DNA from: Phycisphaera sp.
GTDB taxonomy: Bacteria; Planctomycetota; Phycisphaerae; Phycisphaerales; UBA1924
Direction of reading: 5' to 3'
NCBI GenBank assembly: GCA_002732755.1
Contig: NVSP01000010.1
Coordinates: 13,291-20,979, forward strand
Length of the DNA: 7,689 bases
Shown here: in pieces, positions 1 through 5,655 of the stretch
Numbering within the stretch: position 1 is the stretch's first letter
Layout of the letters: every line of letters begins with the position of its first letter
The notes under the pieces: model-generated
Seen by the model: the letters and a program-made list of their open reading frames with translations, nothing else
Database searches by the model: none
Told to the model about the DNA's origin: nothing
Position numbers and translations under genes: made by a program

Positions 1-1179
1 CAGCCCGATCACAAACAGCTTGCCCATGACATACAGCGTGATCGTGATAAACAAGAACACACGGTAGATGAGCGCCCCGATGCCGTACACAGTCAGGATC
101 CACGCCTCGCCCGGCTGCGTTGTCGGCGAGTTCACATCGTCGAGCCGATACACATACTTCTGTATGAGATACTGGAGTTGCTGGAACGACCGCTGCATCA
201 TATTCGGTATTTCGAGCAAATCAGACATTATGTAGTAGCCGTCAAACCGCATGAGCGGGTTCGCGTTGAAGAGCACCGTCGAAAGCCCCGCCGTCAGCAT
301 CGCGTTGTACGCGATCTGGTGCATAAGCGTGCCCTCGCCCGTCGAAAGCCAGATGTGCGCCATAATCCCCGCAAAAAACAGCTCAAAGATCATCCCGCCC
401 GAGCCAACCGCAACCCGGTGCCATCGGCTTGCAAACCCCCAGCACGCCGAGGCATCGACATAAGGCGAAGGCACGAGCACCAGAAGCAGCGCGCCAAACT
501 CGGGCACCTGTCCACCAAATCGCTTGCAGATCACGCCGTGGCCCATCTCGTGAAAGACCTTGGCAACGACATACACGCCGATCAGCCAGCCCCAGTTCGA
601 CGGCGCGATCGCATCCTTGAACCCGTCGGCAAGCGCCCCCGTGTGCGAGCCGAGCCGCGTCAGCGTGAACACAACAAACACGCACCACGCAAGAAAGCCC
701 CACCGATTCATCAGCGGCCGCAGCACCGGCTCAACAGCAGAAATAATCCCGTCCGGATTAAAAAGCCGAACACGAAAATACATGATCCCGATCGCCTGGC
801 TCTTGATCTTCTTGGAAAGCCGATCGCGCTGCCGGCGAAGAAGCTGCTCGGTCTCGGGCGACGCCTCGATACTCAGCAGATTCGCGTTGTACAAACTCGA
901 AATAAGCTGAATAATCTCCGGCTGCGTCGGCGCCAGGTCTGCGTGCCGATCCAGCACGATGTTCCACGCCTCTTCAACCGTGCGCACACCATCGAGCAAC
1001 CCGACAAACTCATTGGAAACCGGGTTGATCCGATAGAACTTGTTGGATGCCGGGTCATGCACAACATGCCAGCGGCGGCCGCGGTAGCGCTGACGCGTGA
1101 TCTGCACATGCGGGCGGAGCCTCGGCTTTGTCGCGGCAACGCGGTGCCAGTGCGGACTAAATGATGCTCGCTCAGCCAC
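1..1179 (-). CDS. PqqD-like / M50 (site-2-protease-like) membrane metalloprotease, C-terminus cut off by window edge
   Basis: The 393 visible residues encode an integral-membrane zinc protease. Residues about 20-105 look like a PqqD-like (RRE-type) domain: LRPHVQITRQ, then RRWHVVHDPASNKFYRINP and a helical segment ending SSLYNANLL. Residues 160-176 and 197-214 are hydrophobic helices. The second carries the zinc motif HEMGH (H210, E211, H214). The third ligand motif NANPLMRFDGYY puts the metal-binding Asp at D313. More hydrophobic segments lie at about 228-240, 258-278 and 360-393. The start is a GTG at 1177-1179, chosen because MAERASFSPHWHRVA fits my recollection of the family N-terminus and GGTGAG lies 9-14 nt upstream. 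An in-frame GTG at 1183-1185 is the alternative. The gap to the upstream GAF-HlyD gene is only 9 nt, so the two are coupled. M50 enzymes cleave peptides within or next to membranes. PqqD-like domains bind leader peptides in RiPP pathways, so peptide processing linked to export is a reasonable inference, but the substrate is unknown. Confidence 0.9.
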   Translation of the reverse strand, partial: MAERASFSPHWHRVAATKPRLRPHVQITRQRYRGRRWHVVHDPASNKFYRINPVSNEFVGLLDGVRTVEEAWNIVLDRHADLAPTQPEIIQLISSLYNANLLSIEASPETEQLLRRQRDRLSKKIKSQAIGIMYFRVRLFNPDGIISAVEPVLRPLMNRWGFLAWCVFVVFTLTRLGSHTGALADGFKDAIAPSNWGWLIGVYVVAKVFHEMGHGVICKRFGGQVPEFGALLLVLVPSPYVDASACWGFASRWHRVAVGSGGMIFELFFAGIMAHIWLSTGEGTLMHQIAYNAMLTAGLSTVLFNANPLMRFDGYYIMSDLLEIPNMMQRSFQQLQYLIQKYVYRLDDVNSPTTQPGEAWILTVYGIGALIYRVFLFITITLYVMGKLFVIGL

Positions 1180-1188
1180 GCCCACGAC

Positions 1189-3195
1189 TCACCACCAAAG
1201 CCACAAACGCAGTTTGTCAACGATCCGTCTCGACCCGATCCAGAGCAGCGTGCGGTCGCCGACCTCCAGCTTGGCAAGCCCTTCCATCCCGGGCCGCATC
1301 CAAGCCGCGGACTCGTCGAGACTCGCATGCACGAGAAATGTGTTCTTGCCGTCCTTGGCCTGCGCCATCGGCACGATGCGCTCGACCGTCAACGGGAACC
1401 GCCGATCCGGGTACGCCTTCGTCGCCACGCTCCCAACCATGCCCTCATCCTGCATCGCGCGGATCACAAGCCCGATGTCCGAGTCGGCGACCTTGGCGAT
1501 CAAACGCATCGAATCCAGCGGCGCGATCTCAAACAGCGGCTCACCGATCTTCAGCCTCGCGCCCACACGCTCCGTCAGATCGCCCGCGATAATCGTTCCA
1601 TCAATCGGCGCACGGATCTGCGCCGACGCGATCCGGTTATTGAGAAGATCGAGCCTCGCCTGACCCTGCATCACCTTCGCCTCGGCTTGCTGCTGCTCGG
1701 CGCCGTTGCCCCGGCGCATCGCGTCGGCGGCTTGCGACTGCGCCTGCGAGATCGACTGCCGCGCCTCGACCGCGCTAAGTTCAAGATCACTCGTATCGAA
1801 CTTCACCAGAAGCTGGCCCGCCACCACCTTCTGGCCCGCCTTGGCGATGGGCATGACTTCGCTCACGATCCCCTCGAACGGCACCGCAACGATCCGCCGC
1901 TCGATCGGGCGAAGCTCGACATCCGCCTCCACCCGGTACGGCACAGACACAAAAGTCACCACCAACGCAAACACCATCACCGCGATACCCAGAAGCTTCC
2001 ACAGCGTGTGCTTCGGGCCAACCGCCCACGCGCCGGCCTTGCGGACCTCGTCCATCATTCGCGCCGGGATCGGCCTGTCGTCGCTCTTACGCAAACGAAG
2101 CACCGGCGCGATCAAGTCCATCGTCGCCTGCAAAAGCTCGACCGTCCGCACATCGATCGACTGCCCGACCTGCGCTGACTCGATCGTCAGCACGCCAAGC
2201 GACTCATCCCCATCACGCAGCGGCAACGATGTTATCTTCAGATTCGCATCGCTCGATGCAAGTTCCCGGTGCGCGTGCGTCACCGTTTGCGTCAGCGCCG
2301 GGTCAACATGCTCGCCAAGCTCCGGGATCGGAAACACCACCGGCTGATCCTGATCCAGACACTCGTCCATCGCTGCCGACAGCTTGCGCACCATCGCCAT
2401 CCGCCGATCAACATGCTCGGTGTCGCTGAGCGCCACGACCTTGACAGGTGTTGAGTCTCGTTCGCTGACAAGCTCATCGCCGCCTGGCGCAGCACCCGCA
2501 AGCCCGCCTCGCCACCCGATGGCGACACGGTCGGCTTTGAGATGCCGACATAAATCATTGACAAGCTGCATCGTCGAGCCTTTGAAACCTGTCGCCGAGT
2601 TGATCGATGCGATCAAACGGGTCGCAAGATCAAGAGCCGCCCCGGCCGAACGCATCCGCGCAAGCTGGCTCCGCGTGCTGGCAAGATGCGCATACCCCGC
2701 GAGCAGTTCAACAAGCGCAATCGTCGATTGCATCGCCCCGCGCGAGCGATTATCCAGCAGCAGCACCACAACAAACGCGGGCCTGGATTCACCATCGCCC
2801 GTGGCGACCGTCCCGACCGGAACCGCCAGCGCAAAGCCGTTGGCGTGCGAGTCGTCGTACAGCCCATCATCGGTGCCCATCCCAATGACGCCGGTGTCGC
2901 CCGTACCAAACGCGCTGGCTGCGCTTGACCTCATAACAATCGGCTCGCTCAGCGAATCATTGGGGCTTGCCCCATCCGTCGGCCCCACAGGCCAGACGAG
3001 CGTCGCCAAAGGCTGATCGCTCGGGTCTTGCCCCGCGCCCGTGTTGACAAACATCGCCGCCTGGCGCGCACCAGCCACCTGGCCCATCGCGGCGAGCAAA
3101 TGATTCGGGAATGTGCGCTCATCGCCCGAGGCTGCGGTCAGATCCGCGACGATGCGACGCCACCCCGGCGCATTGAGATTGGAAAGGTCTATCAC
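1189..3195 (-). CDS. GAF-like domain / single TM helix / HlyD-type periplasmic adaptor fusion protein
   Basis: This 668-aa protein appears to join a cytosolic sensor half to a periplasmic adaptor half. Residues 1-180 are a poorly recognisable N-terminal region that starts with a PGWRR segment. Residues about 185-365 look like a GAF domain (KADRVAIGWRGG, then SLPLRDGDESLGVLTIES). A single membrane helix follows at about 401-419, with basic residues before it (KHTLWK), which places the N-terminus inside the cell. Residues 420-650 are HlyD-like: the first lipoyl half-motif near 437-468 (FEGIVSEVMPIAKAGQKV), a Gln/Ala-rich coiled coil at about 470-525, and the second half-motif at 527-560 (IRAPIDGTIIAGDLTERVG). 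The start is a GTG at 3193-3195. It is the first possible start after an upstream in-frame stop near 3268, and its Shine-Dalgarno signal is weak. HlyD proteins bridge an inner-membrane transporter or partner to the outer envelope. Here the likely partner is the M50 protease encoded 9 nt downstream. The GAF ligand cannot be predicted. Confidence 0.88.
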   Translation of the reverse strand: MIDLSNLNAPGWRRIVADLTAASGDERTFPNHLLAAMGQVAGARQAAMFVNTGAGQDPSDQPLATLVWPVGPTDGASPNDSLSEPIVMRSSAASAFGTGDTGVIGMGTDDGLYDDSHANGFALAVPVGTVATGDGESRPAFVVVLLLDNRSRGAMQSTIALVELLAGYAHLASTRSQLARMRSAGAALDLATRLIASINSATGFKGSTMQLVNDLCRHLKADRVAIGWRGGLAGAAPGGDELVSERDSTPVKVVALSDTEHVDRRMAMVRKLSAAMDECLDQDQPVVFPIPELGEHVDPALTQTVTHAHRELASSDANLKITSLPLRDGDESLGVLTIESAQVGQSIDVRTVELLQATMDLIAPVLRLRKSDDRPIPARMMDEVRKAGAWAVGPKHTLWKLLGIAVMVFALVVTFVSVPYRVEADVELRPIERRIVAVPFEGIVSEVMPIAKAGQKVVAGQLLVKFDTSDLELSAVEARQSISQAQSQAADAMRRGNGAEQQQAEAKVMQGQARLDLLNNRIASAQIRAPIDGTIIAGDLTERVGARLKIGEPLFEIAPLDSMRLIAKVADSDIGLVIRAMQDEGMVGSVATKAYPDRRFPLTVERIVPMAQAKDGKNTFLVHASLDESAAWMRPGMEGLAKLEVGDRTLLWIGSRRIVDKLRLWLWW

Positions 3196-3293
3196 TTCGG
3201 CTCTATCTCGTTGATGCGCAAGCCAACGCCCACCGTCAGCCGCCCTCGCCTTGCCCTGTCTTGCCTGTCACGCCACACTCGGGCCGATACTCT

Positions 3294-3413
3294 AGGTTCT
3301 GTTTGACGGATCTACGAGCCCCTCGCGCGAGCAAGGGGACCACGGTTAGGCTCTGCTTTGCCCCCTTCCTCGCGGAAGAGGCTCGTCAAAATCTGATCTG
3401 TCAAACAGAGCCT
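3294..3413. repeat. 18-nt imperfect inverted repeat enclosing the first paired-hairpin element
   Basis: The left arm AGGTTCTGTTTGACGGAT (3294-3311) and right arm ATCTGTCAAACAGAGCCT (3396-3413) are inverted matches at 16 of 18 positions. They bracket an 84-nt interior that contains the REP-like pair at 3314-3386. The right arm overlaps the TAG stop codon of the adaptor gene (3412-3414). The whole 120-bp unit could be a small non-autonomous mobile element or a strong structured intergenic terminator. No target-site duplication is obvious at the ends. Confidence 0.7.
3314..3386. repeat. REP/BIME-like paired hairpin element, copy 1 (73 nt)
   Basis: Two inverted 25-nt units sit at 3314-3338 (plus) and 3362-3386 (minus). 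Each has the head ACGAG, an 8-bp stem and the loop GCGA. In the left unit 7 of 8 stem pairs form; in the right unit all 8 form, one as a G-T wobble. The outer ends ACGAGCC and GGCTCGT also pair, so the pair can fold as a Y. It lies between the adaptor stop and the GAF-HlyD start. It has the same length as copy 2 at 5570-5642 and matches it without gaps at 49 of 73 positions; most differences are in the middle. Confidence 0.8.
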
Positions 3414-4326
3414 ATTCCGCAACAAGCTCCGCCCACGCGTCGTCCGGCTTGGTAAACCGAACATACGCCGTCAAGCCTGCCGGGAGTTTCCCAGAGTTTG
3501 CCACCTCGACCCGCACCCTTCTGGCGCCGGTCACCGAATCAGCCACCGGGCTGATCCCGACAATCGTAGCGCCGAGCAGGCTTGCGTCATCACCGATCCG
3601 CACCAGACACCACGCCGGATCCCCATCGCTCAGCCCCAGGGTGATCGCCGTGGGTGTGGCGACATCAATCCAGAGCGGATCAACCGAAACCACGCGGATC
3701 ACCGGGTCCGATTCCCGGACTGAATCCCCCACCGTGACCAGGACCGATTCCACGATCCCATCAAAGGGGGCCGACACCGTGTGCTTGTCGAGCCTCGCCT
3801 GAAGCTGCCCGAGCTGGATCTGCTGTTCTTGAAGCCTCTGCTGGCTCGCATCGAGCCGGAGCTTGGCCGTCTCGGCGTTGAGCTTGGCGCGATCAAGTTC
3901 AAGCGTGGACCCGCCGCCGCCCTCGAACGCCTTTTGGGTAGCCTTCAACTCGACCTCGGCAAGCTCAAGCGCTTTCCGCTCCGCCTCCACATCCAGCGTG
4001 CTCTCGGCCCGGATCGTCTGGAGCACCACCGAAGCCAATGCCTCGCGGTCGTCCGCACGAACCAGCGGCTGGCCCTTCGTCACCGCATCGCCGTCGGCTA
4101 CCAGAATCGCATGCACCGAGGTCGGGAAGCTAAAGCCCATGATCGCATCCTGGCTCGGACGCGTCACCGCCTTGATCCCAAAAGTATTGGGCGGGGGCAA
4201 CTCGCCCATATCCACCGCGGGCTGGGCAAAAACCCCAACTACAGCCAAAATCACCACAAGAACTGCCTGCATTCCGATTCTCCGCTGCACGATGACTTTG
4301 CCCGCCAAGCCGTTGCGACCGGGCAT
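3412..4326 (-). CDS. HlyD/RND-family periplasmic adaptor (membrane fusion protein), exported
   Basis: This 304-aa protein has a signal-peptide-like N-terminus: a basic region (GKVIVQRRIG), a hydrophobic core at 20-34 (QAVLVVILAVVGVFA) and a probable cleavage site near 35-38. Next come the first lipoyl half-motif at about 62-92 (FSFPTSVHAILVADGDAVTKG), an Ala/Glu/Gln-rich coiled-coil hairpin at about 95-180, the second half-motif at 181-212 (HTVSAPFDGIVESVLVTVGD) and a beta-barrel region. This order is typical of adaptors of tripartite efflux or type I secretion systems. It is short for an RND adaptor. The start at 4326 has AGGA 7 nt upstream and gives a charged signal-peptide n-region. The alternative ATG at 4270-4272 has a better-placed GGAGA 6 nt upstream but gives an uncharged n-region; it would make a 286-aa product. 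The gene lies 216 nt upstream of the GAF-HlyD gene on the same strand. The TAG stop overlaps the end of an inverted repeat. No transporter or outer-membrane channel is visible here. Confidence 0.87.
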   Translation of the reverse strand: MPGRNGLAGKVIVQRRIGMQAVLVVILAVVGVFAQPAVDMGELPPPNTFGIKAVTRPSQDAIMGFSFPTSVHAILVADGDAVTKGQPLVRADDREALASVVLQTIRAESTLDVEAERKALELAEVELKATQKAFEGGGGSTLELDRAKLNAETAKLRLDASQQRLQEQQIQLGQLQARLDKHTVSAPFDGIVESVLVTVGDSVRESDPVIRVVSVDPLWIDVATPTAITLGLSDGDPAWCLVRIGDDASLLGATIVGISPVADSVTGARRVRVEVANSGKLPAGLTAYVRFTKPDDAWAELVAE

Positions 4327-4377
4327 GCGTCAATCCTACCATCTCAAAGACACCGAAACGGTGCTGGAGAGAACCAC
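4313..4377 (+). promoter_or_regulatory. Putative promoter and ribosome binding site of the aminotransferase, in a divergent intergenic region
   Basis: The 51 nt between the divergent adaptor (start 4326) and aminotransferase (start 4378) must serve at least one of them. On the plus strand TTGCGA (4313-4318) and TACCAT (4337-4342) are 18 nt apart, each matching 4 of 6 bases of the sigma-70 consensus. GGAGAG at 4366-4371 is a good Shine-Dalgarno signal 6 nt before the ATG. The promoter boxes are weak and could be chance; the ribosome binding site is convincing. No comparably good minus-strand promoter was seen. Confidence 0.3.
4351..4363. repeat. Short perfect palindrome CACCG-AAA-CGGTG in the divergent intergenic region
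   Basis: Two 5-bp perfect inverted arms are separated by AAA. The site lies just downstream of the putative aminotransferase promoter and just upstream of the adaptor gene, where a repressor operator could act on both. It is short enough to arise by chance. Confidence 0.25.
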
Positions 4378-5544
4378 ATGTCACAGACTTCTACCGCAGA
4401 CACACTCGCACTCAACGGCGGCACACCCGTCGCCTCGCCCTCGATCCCCTTCATGGCGCCAAAGCTCCACCCACAAGACATCGCAGCAGCCCACGCCGTC
4501 CTCGAATCCGGCATGCTCCGGGCACACACCAACTGCGCCGAACTCGAAAAACAATTCGCCGCCAAGTCCGACGCCAACTTCGGCCTCACCTGCGCCAACG
4601 GCACATGTGCACTCCAACTCGCATACGAAGCACTCCTCAACCGCGGCGACGAAGTCATCGTCCCAGCGTGGACCTACATCGCAACCGCATCCATGCTCGT
4701 CGCCCGCGGCTGCAAACTCGTCTTCTGCGACTCCCTCGAAGACACCATGCAGGTTGACCCCGCTGACATCGAAAAACGAATCACACCAAACACAAAAGCC
4801 ATCGCAGTCACCCACCTCTACGGCATGCCCGTCGACATCGACGCGATCCAGGCAATCGCCAAAAAGCACAACCTCAAAGTCATCTACGACTGCGCCCAGT
4901 CTCACCTCGCCAGCTACAACGGCAAAGGCATCGGCGCGTTCGGCGACGCCTGCACCTACTCCTTCTACGCAACCAAAAACCTCGGCACAGGCGAGGGCGG
5001 CCTCGTCACCGTCAACACCGAAGCACTCAACCGCGAAATCGGCCTGATCCGATCACACGGCGAATCTGAAAAATACCTCCACACCCGCATCGGCTTCAAC
5101 TACCGCATGAACGACATCACCGGCGCCATCGGCCTCTCACGCCTGCAGCGCCTCGAAGAAGAAACCAACGCCCGTCGGACCGCCGCGGATAAGTACGATG
5201 CACACTTTGCCAGCGTCGATGCCGTCGAAACCCCAACACGCACCAAGGGCGCTAACGCCGCCTGGCACCTCTACAGCCTCAAGCTCAACCTTGACAAAGT
5301 CACCTGCACGAGGGGCGAGTTCATCAAGGCCCTGATCGCCGAGGGCGTGCCAAGCGCTGTCCACTACCCAAAGAGCCTGACCGACCAGCCCGCCTTCGCC
5401 GATGTCATCACCGACCACCCACCCGTAGCCCGTAAACTCGCAACAAGAGTCTTCAGCATCCCCATGCACCACGAACTCAGCGACGAGCAGATCAAGCAAG
5501 TTGTGGATGCGGTGACAAAGGTTGCTTCCGCGTTTGCAAACTAA
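4378..5544 (+). CDS. DegT/DnrJ/EryC1/StrS family PLP-dependent aminotransferase
   Basis: This 388-aa protein is a fold-type I sugar aminotransferase, which transfers an amino group (usually from Glu or Gln) to a keto-sugar, often a nucleotide sugar or cyclitol. The N-terminal LALNGGTPVASP resembles the start of the AHBA-synthase/scyllo-inosose aminotransferase branch. The cofactor-phosphate region is CANGTCALQLA (72-82), followed by GDEVIVPAWTYIATA (90-104). D171 in IYDCAQSH should contact the pyridine nitrogen. K200 in SFYATKNLGTGEGG is the expected Schiff-base lysine. NYRMNDITGAIGL (241-253) is the conserved substrate-loop region. The length is normal for the family. The open frame extends back to 3781, but the true start is ATG 4378, with GGAGAG at 4366-4371 and a 6-nt spacer. 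It is transcribed away from the adaptor gene and towards manA, so it is probably its own transcription unit. The substrate cannot be fixed from sequence. Codon usage shifts near codon 265-271 (see findings). Confidence 0.93.
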   Translation: MSQTSTADTLALNGGTPVASPSIPFMAPKLHPQDIAAAHAVLESGMLRAHTNCAELEKQFAAKSDANFGLTCANGTCALQLAYEALLNRGDEVIVPAWTYIATASMLVARGCKLVFCDSLEDTMQVDPADIEKRITPNTKAIAVTHLYGMPVDIDAIQAIAKKHNLKVIYDCAQSHLASYNGKGIGAFGDACTYSFYATKNLGTGEGGLVTVNTEALNREIGLIRSHGESEKYLHTRIGFNYRMNDITGAIGLSRLQRLEEETNARRTAADKYDAHFASVDAVETPTRTKGANAAWHLYSLKLNLDKVTCTRGEFIKALIAEGVPSAVHYPKSLTDQPAFADVITDHPPVARKLATRVFSIPMHHELSDEQIKQVVDAVTKVASAFAN

Positions 5545-5569
5545 AATCTGATTGATACATCAGATTTTT
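5543..5569 (+). terminator. Hairpin plus T-run right after the aminotransferase stop; probable (possibly bidirectional) terminator
   Basis: A perfect 10-bp stem, AAAATCTGAT (5543-5552) with ATCAGATTTT (5559-5568), encloses a 6-nt loop. The right arm ends in TTTTT. The stem begins inside the TAA stop codon. It is A/T-rich, so its strength is uncertain, but position and symmetry favour termination between the two convergent genes. The right arm sequence ATCAGATTTT is also found in front of the minus-strand unit of repeat copy 1. Confidence 0.55.
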
Positions 5570-5642
5570 ACGAGCCCCTCGCGTGAGCGAGGTGGTTTAT
5601 TTGACCCAAACCCATGTCCCCTTCCTCACGAAAAGGGCTCGT
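5570..5642. repeat. REP/BIME-like paired hairpin element, copy 2 (73 nt)
   Basis: Two inverted 25-nt units sit at 5570-5594 (plus) and 5618-5642 (minus), with the head ACGAG and loop GTGA in both. The left stem forms 7 of 8 pairs. The right stem forms 8 of 8 when read as minus-strand RNA, with two G-U wobbles. The outer arms ACGAGCCC and GGGCTCGT pair perfectly over 8 bp. The central spacer holds a small GGTTT/AAACC inverted repeat (5594-5598 and 5608-5612). The element fills the gap between the convergent aminotransferase and manA stops. Confidence 0.8.
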
Positions 5643-5655
5643 AAAACTCGGTTCT

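Noticed and set aside
178..1164. 328-codon plus-strand open frame opposite the M50 protease
   Set aside because: Its translation is Arg/His/Pro-rich with no domain pattern, and the opposite strand encodes intact HEMGH and NANPLMRFDG motifs; it is a shadow frame of GC-rich coding DNA.
1327..2178. 283-codon plus-strand open frame opposite the GAF-HlyD gene
   Set aside because: Low-complexity Arg/His-rich translation with no ribosome binding site; the minus-strand frame has clear HlyD motifs.
3196..3293. Possible small peptide (RiPP precursor) gene between the adaptor and the GAF-HlyD gene
   Set aside because: No short frame with a ribosome binding site and leader/core-like composition was seen on the minus strand; the space is used by the inverted repeat and a C/G-rich leader.
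3314..3386. Classic rho-independent terminator for the adaptor gene
   Set aside because: The hairpins are GC-rich but no T-run follows the stems on the minus strand; a REP-like pair explains the symmetry and the second copy better.
3294..3413. CRISPR array or tRNA-like fold
   Set aside because: Only one copy of the inverted-repeat structure is present here, with no regularly spaced direct repeats, no acceptor CCA or anticodon arm; the fold is a nested inverted repeat.
3781..4377. N-terminal extension of the aminotransferase frame by about 199 codons
   Set aside because: The extension is antisense to the HlyD adaptor, is Arg/Leu/His-rich, and a good ribosome binding site precedes the ATG at 4378 where family similarity begins.
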